DNA of 64,000 bases, from assembly GCF_030064675.1 (NCBI RefSeq), contig NZ_CP116413.1, positions 219,001-283,000 on the forward strand, in the 5' to 3' direction. Below, piece by piece: positions 22,873-35,663 of this stretch (its first letter is position 1; every line of letters begins with the position of its first letter). A program made the position numbers and the translations under genes. This DNA comes from Crossiella sp. CA-258035. GTDB lineage: Bacteria > Actinomycetota > Actinomycetes > Mycobacteriales > Pseudonocardiaceae. The notes below the pieces were generated by a model that made no database searches, had not been told where the DNA came from, and saw nothing but the letters and a program-made list of their open reading frames with translations.

Positions 22873-23898
22873 TCAGCCCAGGTCGCGTCTGGCCCGGCGC
22901 AGCAGCCGCAGCACTGAGCGTTCGATGGTGTCGCGTGTTTCCGGCATGGTCAAATCGGTGCTCCTGATCCGCAGGACGGTCGGCCGGATGGTGAGACCGT
23001 GGTCATAGGCGTCGATGACGTGCGGATCGATGTAGGAGCGGCGGCAGACCGCGGGGGTGTTGCCGATCTCCTCGGCCACCTCCCGGACCATCCCGGCCAC
23101 CGCCCGCTTGCGACTGGTCTTGCTCGCCGGACGTTCCTCGGCGGCCAGTGCGGTGGCCGCCAGCACGGTGGCATTCCAGGTGCGCAGGTCCTTGGCGGAG
23201 AACCCGTCCCCGACCAGTTCGCGGAGGAACTCGTTGACCTCCTCGGCGCGCACGTTCCGCCAGCCGTCACCGTTGCGGTAGGCGAAGAGCTCCGGGTTGT
23301 CCTCCTCCCGCCGCAACAGCCCCCGCACCACGGAGAACGCCTGGTCATCGACCACCGAGACCTCCCGCTGCTGGCCGCTCTTGGCCAGGTAGCAGACGTG
23401 GATCCGGCCCTTGCGCAGCGCCACGTGCTCGCGCCGCAGGGTGGCCAGCCCGTAGCTGCCGTTCTCCTTGGCGTAGCTGTGCCCGCCGACCCGGAACGCG
23501 CCCAGCTCCAGCAGCCGCAGCGCCGCCGCCAGCACCCGCTCCCGGCCCAGTCCCGGCTGCTCGATGAACTCCGCGATCCGCGTCCGCGCCTTGGGCAGCC
23601 GGGCGGCCAGCCGGAGCACCCGGTCGAACTTCTCCGCGTCCCGGCGGGCGGTCCAGGCCGGGTGGTAGAGGTACTGCCGCCGCCCGGCCTCGTCCACCCC
23701 GACGGCCTGGATGTGGCCGTTGGGGTGTGGGCAGATCCACACCTCCCGCCAGGCCGGCGGGATCACCAGCTCCTTGATCCGGGTGAGGGCGGCGGCGTCC
23801 ACCGGTTCGCCGCGCGCGTCCAGGTAGCGGAACCCCCGGCCGTGCCTGGCCCTGGTGAGTCCCGCTGCCCCTGGGTCACTGCGCCGGAGCCTGGTCAC
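22873..23898 (-). CDS. DNA topoisomerase IB
   Basis: 341-residue poxvirus-type topoisomerase IB that relaxes supercoils by a 3'-phosphotyrosine intermediate. N-terminal domain begins YLDARGEPVDAAALTRIKEL; the catalytic core shows RVGGHSYAKENGSYGLATL (first catalytic Arg region), GKSGQ-like LAKSGQQREVSV with the general-acid Lys, LRTWNATVLAATAL, and the nucleophile in CRRSYIDPHVIDAY. Many actinobacteria carry this bacterial type I enzyme in addition to TopA and gyrase. Translation probably starts at GTG 23898. Confidence 0.93.
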   Translation of the reverse strand: MTRLRRSDPGAAGLTRARHGRGFRYLDARGEPVDAAALTRIKELVIPPAWREVWICPHPNGHIQAVGVDEAGRRQYLYHPAWTARRDAEKFDRVLRLAARLPKARTRIAEFIEQPGLGRERVLAAALRLLELGAFRVGGHSYAKENGSYGLATLRREHVALRKGRIHVCYLAKSGQQREVSVVDDQAFSVVRGLLRREEDNPELFAYRNGDGWRNVRAEEVNEFLRELVGDGFSAKDLRTWNATVLAATALAAEERPASKTSRKRAVAGMVREVAEEIGNTPAVCRRSYIDPHVIDAYDHGLTIRPTVLRIRSTDLTMPETRDTIERSVLRLLRRARRDLG

Positions 23899-23935
23899 CC
23901 GGAGCGGATACCCACTCCGCTCCGGGTGATGCGGC

Positions 23936-26300
<2,365 letters not shown>

Positions 26301-26301
26301 G

Positions 26302-26712
26302 TCAGACCCCGACCACGGTGACCATGTCGTCCAGCCCGGCGAAGTCAGCCACGTTGCGGGTGTAGAGCGGCAGGTCCCGCGAGGACGCGATGGCCGCGAT
26401 CATCAGGTCCAGGCGGCGCGGCTTGGGGCTCCGGTTGGCCTCCAGGGTCAGCGCGACCAGGGTGCCGTAGCGGGCCGCGGCCTCGCGGTCGAAGGGCAGC
26501 GGCTCGAACTCCACGATCGCGGCCCCGAGCTGCTCGGCTCGGGCCGCCCTGGCAGCGGCGGTCTTGGCCATGGCGACGCCCTGGTGCAGCTCGGCCAGGG
26601 TGATCGCGGTGATCTCCGGGAACTCCGGCAGGGCGGCCGGGTCGAGCCGGTCGAGGTCGATGAACGCGCAGGTGTCCAGGACCCCTGCCTCGGGACGGTC
26701 AGCCACCGGCAC
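26302..26712 (-). CDS. PIN-domain toxin (VapC-like)
   Basis: 136-residue PIN-domain ribonuclease, the likely toxin of a type II toxin-antitoxin pair. The first acidic residue is in [10 protein letters not shown] (Asp13), a second in ITLAELHQG (Glu), and a third cluster in [20 protein letters not shown] and VADFAGL, giving the metal site of VapC toxins. Cognate targets (tRNA or rRNA) cannot be read. The start overlaps the antitoxin gene by 14 bases, so synthesis is coupled and the antitoxin is made first. Confidence 0.9.
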   Translation of the reverse strand: MPVADRPEAGVLDTCAFIDLDRLDPAALPEFPEITAITLAELHQGVAMAKTAAARAARAEQLGAAIVEFEPLPFDREAAARYGTLVALTLEANRSPKPRRLDLMIAAIASSRDLPLYTRNVADFAGLDDMVTVVGV

Positions 26713-26977
26713 GCGTCCACGGGTCTTCGTCGTCCACCCGGCCCTCGGTGCCGAAGAACTCGTCGGCCTCTGCCCGCAGCTGTGCGGCCTCGACCCTGGG
26801 CAGCTTCCGGTGCCGCGCCACCAGCTCCTCGGCGCTGAGCCTGCGCCTGCGGGACAGCGGGCGCAGCTCCGCCACCGGCACCCCGTTGCGGGTGACGTGG
26901 TAGGTCTCGCCTGCCTCCACCGCGTCCATCACGGCAGCGGAGTTGTTCCGGAACTCCCGCTGGGTGAGGATCTTCAT
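26699..26977 (-). CDS. Phd/YefM-type antitoxin
   Basis: 92-residue antitoxin. The N-terminal DNA-binding part reads [32 protein letters not shown] broken here by its YefM/Phd hallmarks (N-term strand, FRNN, then V-x-RNG-x-P-V-A-E-L), and the acidic C-terminal half ([19 protein letters not shown]) is the flexible toxin-binding part. It would repress its own operon through the repeats at 26987-27015. Pairing of a Phd-type antitoxin with a PIN toxin is common in actinobacteria. Confidence 0.9.
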   Translation of the reverse strand: MKILTQREFRNNSAAVMDAVEAGETYHVTRNGVPVAELRPLSRRRRLSAEELVARHRKLPRVEAAQLRAEADEFFGTEGRVDDEDPWTRAGG

Positions 26978-26986
26978 GGCACCAGT

Positions 26987-27015
26987 GTAGCACCGCGTAG
27001 CACGCCGAGCTACGC
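26987..27015 (-). promoter_or_regulatory. Operator of the toxin-antitoxin operon
   Basis: Two direct copies of GTAGCAC (26987-26993 and 26997-27003) lie ten bases apart. GCGTAGC (26995-27001) also forms an inverted repeat with GCTACGC (27009-27015). The site is directly before the antitoxin start at 26977. Confidence 0.6.
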
Positions 27016-27016
27016 G

Positions 27017-27619
27017 TCAGAACGCCGGTTCGCCCCACTCGCTGAACACCAGCTCGTCCAGCGCCTTCCGCGTCCTCGGCCGGGCGTCCCGCTCCAGCAG
27101 CTGCTGGTCCGCGCTCGCCGGATCGGCCAGCCTGCCCACCGAGATCACCACGACTGGGTCCAGGTGCTCCGGCAGCGAGAACACCGCCTTCGCGCCGGGC
27201 CTGCTGAACCCGGCCATCTGGTGCGCGACCAGGCCCTCGGCCACCGCCTGCAGCACCAGGTTCTGCGCGGCCAGCCCCAGCCCGTACTCCGCGTACGGCA
27301 TCGGCTTGCCCTCCTCCAGCTCGGTCACCGCGAGGCCCAGGACCAGCGCGGCGGAGACCGCGGCCCAGCGCTTGTTGCCCTCGGTCAGGGTGTCCACGAT
27401 CTTGCCGAAGGTCTCGTCCCCCCGGCGGCCGAGGATGAACCGGGCCGGCTGGGTGTTGCCCCAGGACGGGGCCCAGCGGGCCGCCTCGAACAGCGCGCGC
27501 AGCTGCGCTTCGGTGACCTCCGCGGCCGGGTCCAGGGCGCGCGGGCTCCAGCGGGTGGCGATCAGGTCGTGCACCGGGACGCTGGTGGTGGCCAGTGGGT
27601 GCGCCGCGGTCTCGGTCAA
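27017..27619 (-). CDS. Nitroreductase family protein
   Basis: 200-residue FMN-dependent nitroreductase-like oxidoreductase. Family marks: RWSPRALDP, LFEAARWAPSWGNTQPARF (FMN-binding), GLAAQNLVLQAVAEGLVAHQ and the C-terminal DPVVVISVGRL. It probably reduces nitro-, quinone- or enone-type compounds with NAD(P)H. I chose TTG 27619 because GGAGG stands six bases before it; a later GTG (VHDLIATRW) is possible. It lies 14 bases after the mannosyltransferase stop and may be co-transcribed. Confidence 0.87.
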   Translation of the reverse strand: MTETAAHPLATTSVPVHDLIATRWSPRALDPAAEVTEAQLRALFEAARWAPSWGNTQPARFILGRRGDETFGKIVDTLTEGNKRWAAVSAALVLGLAVTELEEGKPMPYAEYGLGLAAQNLVLQAVAEGLVAHQMAGFSRPGAKAVFSLPEHLDPVVVISVGRLADPASADQQLLERDARPRTRKALDELVFSEWGEPAF

Positions 27620-27633
27620 GGAGGGCCTCCGGG

Positions 27634-28860
27634 TCAGATCGCGTAGGGCCAGGCGGTGATCGAGTAGGCGCCGAACCAGGAACCGAACAGCAGCAGCAGG
27701 CCCAGCACCGTCACCATGGTGCCGGGACGCCTGCGGGCCAGCAGCACCGCCGCCGGGAGCAGCAGCGTGATCGCCGGCACCAGCAGCCTGGCCTTGGAGT
27801 TCATCAGGCCGTTGGAGCCGATGCTGAGGAACATCACCCCCGCGGAGTAGACCATCAGCGGCCAGGGCAGCCGGTGGTGCAGGCCGAGCGCGAACAGCAC
27901 CAGGGTCAGCACGATGATCCACGCCGTCGCCACCTCCAGCACCGACCTGGCCGAGGACAGCACGTCCAGGCTGAACCGCACGGTGGCCAGGCCGCCGTCG
28001 AACTGGGAGTCCCAGCCGCGGGCCTGCAACGCCAGCCAGCCGTCCCAGCGGCCGGTGCGGCTGCCCACCCAGGTCAGGTAGCCGAGCAGGCCGGCCGGGG
28101 CCAGCAGCAGCGTCACCCAGGGCCGCCAGCCGTCCCGCCCGCGGATCACCGTGACCAGCGCGGCCAGGCAGACCGCGGCCACCAGCGCCGCGCTGGTCGG
28201 GCGGACCAGGCCGGCCGTGGCGCAGCCCAGCGCGGCCAGCAGCCACTCCCGGTCGATGAGCCACAGCAGGGTCCACACCGCCAGCGCGCAGAACAGCGCC
28301 TCCGAGTAGGTCATGGACAGCACCACCGACATCGGCGAGACCGCGAACAGCGCCAGCAGCACCATCCCGCAGCGCCAGCTGCCGCCGATCCGCTCACCCA
28401 GCCGGACCAGGCCGTACGCGCACACCACCCCGGCCACCACGTTCACCGCGAAGGCCGCCGCGACCAGGCCGACCCCCGGCAGCTCGCCGACCGCGCGGAC
28501 CAGCATCGGGTAGCCGGGGAAGAAGGCCAGCGGGGTCTCCTCGCTGCGCCGCCCGAAGGCGTCCACCAGCGAGGCGGGCACCTTGTCGTAGCCGCTGGCG
28601 CTGATCGAGAGGTACCACTGCCCGTCCCACGAGGTGAGCGCGCCGGTCACGCTGATCCGGTTCCGGCCGGCCATCCACTGCACCACCCACAGCCCGACCT
28701 GCCGGATGACCAGGTAGAGCAGGGCGGGGGCGAACAGCCGGACCCACCTGTTCCGTTCCCAACGGGCGGGATCACGCCACAGTGGGCGGCGGCGCGGCCC
28801 AGATGTGACCGATCCCACCGGAGCAGCCTCCTGCTCGGTTCCCACCTGCGCAGCCGACAC
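27634..28860 (-). CDS. Integral membrane mannosyltransferase (PIG-V-like)
   Basis: Multi-spanning protein of the GT-C/PIG-V type, expected to transfer mannose from polyprenyl-phosphate mannose to a glycolipid or glycan on the outer face. After the first helix there is the loop TSWDGQWYLSISASGYD with the catalytic-type Asp, followed by AFFPGYPMLVRAV and repeated hydrophobic helices to the end. Two good starts exist: GTG 28860 (GGAGG seven bases before) and GTG 28818 (AGGAGG eight bases before); an earlier in-frame start has no site. The long Arg/Pro N-terminal part is cytoplasmic. Confidence 0.82.
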   Translation of the reverse strand: MSAAQVGTEQEAAPVGSVTSGPRRRPLWRDPARWERNRWVRLFAPALLYLVIRQVGLWVVQWMAGRNRISVTGALTSWDGQWYLSISASGYDKVPASLVDAFGRRSEETPLAFFPGYPMLVRAVGELPGVGLVAAAFAVNVVAGVVCAYGLVRLGERIGGSWRCGMVLLALFAVSPMSVVLSMTYSEALFCALAVWTLLWLIDREWLLAALGCATAGLVRPTSAALVAAVCLAALVTVIRGRDGWRPWVTLLLAPAGLLGYLTWVGSRTGRWDGWLALQARGWDSQFDGGLATVRFSLDVLSSARSVLEVATAWIIVLTLVLFALGLHHRLPWPLMVYSAGVMFLSIGSNGLMNSKARLLVPAITLLLPAAVLLARRRPGTMVTVLGLLLLFGSWFGAYSITAWPYAI

Positions 28861-29024
28861 AGATTTCCTCCGTCCCAGTGCTTCCGGACCAGGTGCGGGG
28901 GACCAGGCGTCCCCTGAATGGCTACCGGACACCCTCGCGCGCGCGGGTAGGCTGCTCGCGAGTGTGGACCTGCGTCCTCGCAGGTTAGTGCTGGTGTGTG
29001 CGGCTTCGTGGGAGGTGCGGTTCG

Positions 29025-30290
<1,266 letters not shown>

Positions 30291-30292
30291 AC

Positions 30293-31363
30293 ATGACGAA
30301 CACCAACGGCCCCGTGCTCGCCCTGGTCGGCGCGACCGGCGCGGTGGGCACGGTCATGATCGACATCATCAACGGCAGGGAGTCCGTGCCGTGGGGTGAG
30401 ATCCGGCTGATCGCCTCGGCCCGCTCGGCGGGCAAGAAGATCACCGTGCGCGGGGTGGAGCACACCGTCATCGCGCTGGCCCCCGAGGCCTTCGACGGCG
30501 TGCACGTGGCCATGTTCGACGTGCCGGACGAGGTCTCCGCGGAGTGGGCGCCGATCGCGGCCGAGCGCGGCGCGGTCGCGGTGGACAACTCCGGCGCGTT
30601 CCGGATGGACCCGGACGTGCCGCTGGTGGTGCCCGAGGTCAACGCCGACCAGGTCGGCAACCGGCCGCGCGGGATCATCTCCAACCCGAACTGCACCACC
30701 CTGTCCATGATGGCCGGGCTGGGCGCGCTGCACCGGGAGTACCAGCTCACCGAGCTCGTGGTGGCCAGCTACCAGGCCGTCTCCGGCGCGGGCCAGGCCG
30801 GCGTGGACCGGCTCTACGCCGAGATCGCCGCGGTCGCCGGCAAGGCGGTCGGGGAGAAGGCGGGCGACGTGCGCGCCGCGCTGGAGGCCGCCGGGCTGAC
30901 CCAGGCCGATTCGCCGTTCCCGGCGCCGATGGCCTTCAACGTGGTGCCGTGGGCGGGTTCGCTCAAGGACGACGGCTGGTCCAGCGAGGAGCTGAAGGTC
31001 CGCAACGAGGCCCGCAAGATCCTCGGCATCCCGGACCTCAAGGTCTCCGCGACCTGCGTGCGCGTCCCGGTGGTCACCACGCACTCGCTGGCGGTGCACG
31101 CCACCTTCGCCCGCGAGGTCACCGTGGAGCAGGCCAAGAAGCTGCTCGGCGCGCAGCCCTCGGTCGTGGTGGTGGACGACCCGGCCAACGGCGAGTACCC
31201 CACCCCGGCCGAGGTGGTCGGCGGCGACCCGACCTACGTCGGCCGGATCCGCCAGGCGCTGGACTTCCCGAACACGCTGGAGCTGTTCGTGTGCGGGGAC
31301 AACCTGCGCAAGGGCGCGGCGCTGAACACCTACGAGATCGCCGAGGTCATCGTCACCCAGTAG
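30293..31363 (+). CDS. asd: Aspartate-semialdehyde dehydrogenase
   Basis: Reduces aspartyl phosphate to aspartate semialdehyde with NADPH, the second common step of the aspartate pathway. The 356-residue chain starts [18 protein letters not shown] (NADP loop); the active-site cysteine is in [23 protein letters not shown] and the substrate-binding RVPVVTTHS follow. It is two bases downstream of ask, so translation is almost certainly coupled. Confidence 0.96.
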   Translation: MTNTNGPVLALVGATGAVGTVMIDIINGRESVPWGEIRLIASARSAGKKITVRGVEHTVIALAPEAFDGVHVAMFDVPDEVSAEWAPIAAERGAVAVDNSGAFRMDPDVPLVVPEVNADQVGNRPRGIISNPNCTTLSMMAGLGALHREYQLTELVVASYQAVSGAGQAGVDRLYAEIAAVAGKAVGEKAGDVRAALEAAGLTQADSPFPAPMAFNVVPWAGSLKDDGWSSEELKVRNEARKILGIPDLKVSATCVRVPVVTTHSLAVHATFAREVTVEQAKKLLGAQPSVVVVDDPANGEYPTPAEVVGGDPTYVGRIRQALDFPNTLELFVCGDNLRKGAALNTYEIAEVIVTQ

Positions 31364-31373
31364 GTTCGGTGGC

Positions 31374-32837
31374 ATGACTCTGGGCGACGGAGTGGTGCTC
31401 GGCATCGACCTGGGCACCACTGCGACCAAGGTGGTGGCCGCGGACCGGCGGGGGCGGGTGCTCGCCCTCGCCGAACGCGGCTACCCCATGCGCACCGACC
31501 AGCCCGGCCTGGCCGTGCACGACCCGGACCGGGTGCTGCACGCGGCACTGGCCGCGGTGCGCGAGTGCGTGCAGACCTGCCAGGACCCGGTGCGGGGGCT
31601 GTCCTTCACCGGCGCCATGCACACCCTGATCGGGCTGGACGCCGACTACCGCCCGATCACCCCTTCGCTGAGCTGGGCGGACAACCGGGCCATCGAACAG
31701 GCCGCCCGGCTGCGCAGCGATCCGGCCTCGGCCGACCTGCACCGGGCCACCGGCACGCCGGTGCACCCGTTCGCGCCGCTGAGCAAGCTGGTCTGGTTCG
31801 CCGAGCAGGACCCGGACACCAAGCCCGCGTACTGGTGCGCGCTCAAGGACTTCGTGCTGCGCCACTTCACCGGCCGCCTGGTCACCGAGCACTCCTACTC
31901 CTCGGGCAGCGGGCTGATGAACATCCACCAGCTGGCCTGGCACCAGCCCTCGCTGGAACTGGCCGGGATCACGGCCGGGCAGCTGCCCGAGCTGCTGGCC
32001 CCCACCGACACCCTGCCGCTGCGCGATGGGGTGGCCGACGACCTCGGCCTGCCCCGCGGCCTGCCGGTGGTGGCCGGTGGCGGCGACGGCCCGCTGGCCA
32101 ACCTCGGCGTGGGCGCGGTCCGCCCCGGCATGGCCGCGCTGTCGCTGGGCACCAGCGGCGCGCTGCGGGTGGTCCGCACCGAACCCGGCATCGACGAGCG
32201 CGGCCGCACCTTCTGCTACGGCATCGCCGAGGGCTACTGGGTGCTCGGCGGCGCGGTCAGCAACGGCGGCGTGGTCAGCCAGTGGGCCGCCGAGCTGGTC
32301 GGCGAGGAGGACATGGCCGACCTGCTCGCCGAGGCCGCCACGGTGCCGCCCGGCGCGAACGGCCTGTTCGCACTGCCCTACCTGCTCGGCGAGCGCGCCC
32401 CCTGGTGGGACCCGGACCCGCGGGGCCTGCTGCTCGGCCTGCGCCGCGACCACGGCCGGGCCGAGCTGACCCGTGCCATGGTGGAGGGCGTGGCCCAGCA
32501 GCTGGCCCTGGTCAGGGACGCGGTGCGGGACACCGGGGCCGAGGTCTCGCCGGTGCGGGCCACCGGCGGCTCGTTCCGCTCGGCGCTGTGGGGCCAGCTC
32601 ATCGCGGCCGCGCTGGACACCGACCTGGAGATCACCGAGGACAGCGAGGGCTCCGGCCTGGGCGCCTGTCTGCTCGGCTGGCGGGCGCTGGGCGTGCTGT
32701 CCTCGCTGGAGGACGCCGCCGGGCTGATCACCCCGACCGAGACGGTGCACCCGGACCCCGAGCTGGCCGAGCACTTCGCCGCGGCCCGGCCCAGGGTGGA
32801 GCGGGTCTACCTGGCACTGCGCGAGCTCATGAGCTGA
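31374..32837 (+). CDS. Gluconokinase-type FGGY sugar kinase
   Basis: 487-residue carbohydrate kinase of the FGGY family. VLGIDLGTTATKVVAADRRG is the phosphate-1 loop; GLSFTGAMHTLIGLD and PSLSWADNRAIEQA match gluconate kinases of the GntK FGGY type more than xylulokinases. Later motifs include ALSLGTSGALRV (phosphate-2), YLLGERAPWWDPD and TGGSFRSALW (adenosine site). Likely substrate is D-gluconate, giving 6-phosphogluconate, but other sugars are possible. ATG 31374 follows TAGGTT by seven bases, so it has its own leaderless promoter although asd ends only ten bases before. It overlaps the convergent SDR gene by 11 bases. Confidence 0.88.
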   Translation: MTLGDGVVLGIDLGTTATKVVAADRRGRVLALAERGYPMRTDQPGLAVHDPDRVLHAALAAVRECVQTCQDPVRGLSFTGAMHTLIGLDADYRPITPSLSWADNRAIEQAARLRSDPASADLHRATGTPVHPFAPLSKLVWFAEQDPDTKPAYWCALKDFVLRHFTGRLVTEHSYSSGSGLMNIHQLAWHQPSLELAGITAGQLPELLAPTDTLPLRDGVADDLGLPRGLPVVAGGGDGPLANLGVGAVRPGMAALSLGTSGALRVVRTEPGIDERGRTFCYGIAEGYWVLGGAVSNGGVVSQWAAELVGEEDMADLLAEAATVPPGANGLFALPYLLGERAPWWDPDPRGLLLGLRRDHGRAELTRAMVEGVAQQLALVRDAVRDTGAEVSPVRATGGSFRSALWGQLIAAALDTDLEITEDSEGSGLGACLLGWRALGVLSSLEDAAGLITPTETVHPDPELAEHFAAARPRVERVYLALRELMS

Positions 32838-33741
32838 GCAGCTCCACCGAGACCTCCCACAGCCGCTTGGCCGCGGCGGCGTCCAGCGCGTAGGGGGCGA
32901 CACCCCGGCGGACCTCACCCGGCACGCTCGGCAGCGCCTCGTTGCCGTCCTCGAAGTAGCGGCCGCTGATCCCGGCCACCAGCGGCGAGGCGGCCAGCAG
33001 CACCGAGGTGGCCGCGCCCTGCTCGGTGGTCTTCCACCGCATGCCCGAGCCGTCCACCATGGCCTGGAAGCCCGGGTCGTTCGCCACGTGCCGCTGGAGC
33101 CCGGTGCGGATGCCGCCCGGCATCAGCGCGTTGACCTCGATCCCGTCCGCGGCCCAGCGCTGCGCGGCCTCGATCGCGAAGTGGATGTTGGCGGTCTTGC
33201 TCTGGCCGTAGGCCACCCACGGGTCGTAGGGACGGCGCTCGAAGTGCAGGTCGTCGAGGTCGACCGTGCCCATCAGGTGCGCGGAGGAGCTGACCGAGAC
33301 CACCCTGGCGCCACCGGCCTCGGCGAGTGCGCGGTGCAGGCCGAGGGTGAGCCCGAAGTGGCCGAGGTGGTTGGTGGCGAACTGGAGCTCCCAGCCCTCC
33401 GGCGTGCGGGTCAGCGGCGAGGCCATCACCCCGGCGTTGTTGACCAGGATGTGCAGCGGCCCCTGCCAGTCGGCGGCGAACCTGGCCACCGAGGCCCGGT
33501 CGGCCAGGTCCAGGTGCGCGGCCAGCGCGCCGACCTCGGCGCCGACCTCCTCCGCCGCGGCCAGGTTGCGCGCGGCGATGGTGACCTCGGCCCCTGCGCC
33601 GGCGAGGGCCCGTGCGGTCTCCACGCCGATACCGGAGGCGCCGCCGGTGACGATGGCGCGCTTGCCGGTCAGATCCACGCCGGCGATGACCTCGGCCGCG
33701 GTGGACTCGTGGTTGAAGGGGGTGGTGAAACGAGTGGTCAT
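32827..33741 (-). CDS. Short-chain dehydrogenase/reductase
   Basis: 304-residue NAD(P)-dependent oxidoreductase, similar to the retinol dehydrogenase / WW-domain oxidoreductase group. GKRAIVTGGASGIGVETARAL is the cofactor loop (TGxxxGIG), LVNNAGVMASPL the stabilising motif, and the catalytic Ser lies in VSVSSSAHLMG with YGQSKTANIHF carrying Tyr and Lys. Substrate unknown. The start ATG lies 111 bases from the divergent TetR gene, with the twin palindromes between them, so this is the probable target of that regulator. Confidence 0.9.
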   Translation of the reverse strand: MTTRFTTPFNHESTAAEVIAGVDLTGKRAIVTGGASGIGVETARALAGAGAEVTIAARNLAAAEEVGAEVGALAAHLDLADRASVARFAADWQGPLHILVNNAGVMASPLTRTPEGWELQFATNHLGHFGLTLGLHRALAEAGGARVVSVSSSAHLMGTVDLDDLHFERRPYDPWVAYGQSKTANIHFAIEAAQRWAADGIEVNALMPGGIRTGLQRHVANDPGFQAMVDGSGMRWKTTEQGAATSVLLAASPLVAGISGRYFEDGNEALPSVPGEVRRGVAPYALDAAAAKRLWEVSVELLSS

Positions 33742-33769
33742 GGTGAGTCCGTCCTGGGGCTATGCTGTA

Positions 33770-33817
33770 ACCGGAGGAGCCTCCGGTGACTCCAAGCTAA
33801 CCGGAGGAGCCTCCGTT
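33770..33817 (+). promoter_or_regulatory. Twin palindromic operators between SDR and TetR genes
   Basis: ACCGGAGGAGCCTCCGGT (33770-33787) is a perfect 18-base palindrome with AG at its centre. A second copy, ACCGGAGGAGCCTCCGTT (33800-33817), differs in the last two matching bases. Centres are exactly 30 bases apart, about three DNA turns, so two dimers would bind on one face. Confidence 0.75.
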
Positions 33818-33852
33818 TAACAGGTGATGCGGGTCACAGGAGTGGAGCGGGC

Positions 33853-34401
33853 ATGCGCGCGGACGCCCAGCGCAACCGGGAGAAGCTGCTCAAGTGCGCG
33901 GTCCGGCTGTTCTCCGAACGCGGTCCTGAGGCCACCCTGGACGCGGTGGCCAAGGCAGCGGGTGTCGGCATCGGCACGCTCTACCGGCACTTCCCGACCA
34001 GGGAGGCGCTGATCGAGGCCGCCTACCGCAACGAGCTGGCCCAGGTGTGCGCGGCCGCGGCCGACCTGCTCGCCGAGCTGCCGCCGGAGCGGGCGCTGCG
34101 CACCTGGATGGACCGGTTCCTGGACTACTGGACCACCAAGCACGGCATGTCCGACGCGCTCAACGCGGTGATCGCCAGCGGCGCGGACCCCTACGAGCAG
34201 AGCCGCGACTCACTGGTCTCGGCCGTCCAGTTGCTGCTCGCCCCGGCCGCCGAGTCCGGCGCGCTGCGCACCGACGTGCCTGCCGAGGACGTGCTGCTGG
34301 GCATCGCCGGCGTGGCGCTGGTCGCGGGTGCCACGGATCAGCGCGACGCCGCGAGCCGCCTGCTCGACCTGCTGATGGACGGCCTGCGCTACCGCCCCTA
34401 G
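33853..34401 (+). CDS. TetR family transcriptional regulator
   Basis: 182-residue one-component repressor. The N-terminal helix-turn-helix reads TLDAVAKAAGVGIGTLYRHF (about residues 27-46) after RLFSERGPEA. The C-terminal ligand domain (RTWMDRFLDYWTTKHGMSD; LLAPAAESGALRTDVPAEDV) fits the SBP-type TetR group. It is divergent from the SDR gene and both share the twin palindrome region, which fits auto-repression and SDR control. Start ATG 33853 follows AGGAG at modest distance. Its stop overlaps the convergent MFS gene by four bases. Confidence 0.92.
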   Translation: MRADAQRNREKLLKCAVRLFSERGPEATLDAVAKAAGVGIGTLYRHFPTREALIEAAYRNELAQVCAAAADLLAELPPERALRTWMDRFLDYWTTKHGMSDALNAVIASGADPYEQSRDSLVSAVQLLLAPAAESGALRTDVPAEDVLLGIAGVALVAGATDQRDAASRLLDLLMDGLRYRP

Positions 34402-35582
34402 ATCGAGACCTTCGCCGCGGTCCGTTTCGCCGAGGCGCGGAAGAGCACGAAGGCGATGACCGCCGCGAGCAGCCCGGCCCCGCCCACCGCGGCGAAGCCC
34501 CATGGCGGCCCGAACAGGTCGATCGCCGCCCCGGCCAGCGGCGCGCCCAGCGCGGTGCCGGTGGTCAGCGCCGAGCCGTGCAGGCCGAGCGCCTCGCCGC
34601 GCACCGACTCCGGGGCCAGCTTGCTGACCTCCTCGGAGGTGGCCGCGATGGTCGGCGCGCAGAGCAGTCCGGCCGGGATGATCATCAGGGCGATCAGCCA
34701 CCAGGTGTCGGCCAGCGCCACCGGGATGGTGCACAGGCCGAGCAGGCCCATCAGCACCAGTGACGGGTAGGACCGCTTCAGCGAGCCGTAGACGAACCCG
34801 CCGACCAGCGAGGCCAGGCACCAGATCGGGATCACCGCGCTGGTCCACGGCAGCTCACCGGCCTCGCGCAGCACGCCGATGATGGCCAGGTCGCTGCCGG
34901 CCAGCACCAGCACCGCGCCCGAGGAGGCGACCAGCACCGCGACCATCCGGGCGGTCAGCCAGCTGGAACGCGGCGGCCGCGGGCCGGTGGCCACCGAGTC
35001 CGGGCCGCGCATGACCGGGTTGAGCAGGAACAGCCCGGCCCCGGCCAGCACGATGCAGGCGCCGATGCCGACCATCGCCACGTGCCCGGACACCGTGGTC
35101 ACCACCAGCACACCGAGCGCGGGACCGGCCATGAACGCGCCCTCGACCACCATCGAGTCCAGCGAGAACGCGGTCCGCCGCTGCTCCTCCGGCACCAGGG
35201 CGGCCATCGCCTGCCGGGAGATCGAGTGCACCGGCAGCGCGAACAGGCCGCCGAACAGGGCCGTGGCCAGCAGCCCGGTCAGGCCCAGCCACGGGCTGGC
35301 GAACCAGAACACGCCCTCTACCACCGTGGTCAGCACCACCACCGGGCGCAGCCCGACCGAGTCCACCATCCGGCCCAGCAGCGGCGAGCCCACCGCCAGC
35401 CCGACGGTCACCGCCAGCGTCACCAGCGCGGCCCAGGTGTAGCTCTGGCCGAGGTCCTGCAACACGTGCAGGTTCAACACGATTGGCCCTGCCGCGATCG
35501 GGGTCCTGGCCAGCAGGGTGACAACGACCAGGGAACGGACACCGGGCAGCGCGAACAGACGGCGGTAGGGCTCGATCGGCAC
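34398..35582 (-). CDS. MFS transporter
   Basis: 394-residue major facilitator with about twelve membrane helices. The N-terminal part has GPIVLNLHVLQDLGQSYTWA and VGSPLLGRMVDSVGLRPVVV, the loop 2-3 motif (G-x-L-x-D-R/S-x-G-R/L). The second half repeats the pattern (LVGGFVYGSLKRSYPSLVLM). Substrate unknown; likely a drug or metabolite exporter. The proposed start is GTG 35582; there is no strong ribosome site. It diverges from the Fur gene. Confidence 0.88.
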   Translation of the reverse strand: MPIEPYRRLFALPGVRSLVVVTLLARTPIAAGPIVLNLHVLQDLGQSYTWAALVTLAVTVGLAVGSPLLGRMVDSVGLRPVVVLTTVVEGVFWFASPWLGLTGLLATALFGGLFALPVHSISRQAMAALVPEEQRRTAFSLDSMVVEGAFMAGPALGVLVVTTVSGHVAMVGIGACIVLAGAGLFLLNPVMRGPDSVATGPRPPRSSWLTARMVAVLVASSGAVLVLAGSDLAIIGVLREAGELPWTSAVIPIWCLASLVGGFVYGSLKRSYPSLVLMGLLGLCTIPVALADTWWLIALMIIPAGLLCAPTIAATSEEVSKLAPESVRGEALGLHGSALTTGTALGAPLAGAAIDLFGPPWGFAAVGGAGLLAAVIAFVLFRASAKRTAAKVSI

Positions 35583-35663
35583 CCGTGCATGGTGACTGGC
35601 GGCACCGACGGCCGTCCAAGCGGTTTCCCGCGCCCGGGGGCCGACGCACCGGAGGGAGTGGTG

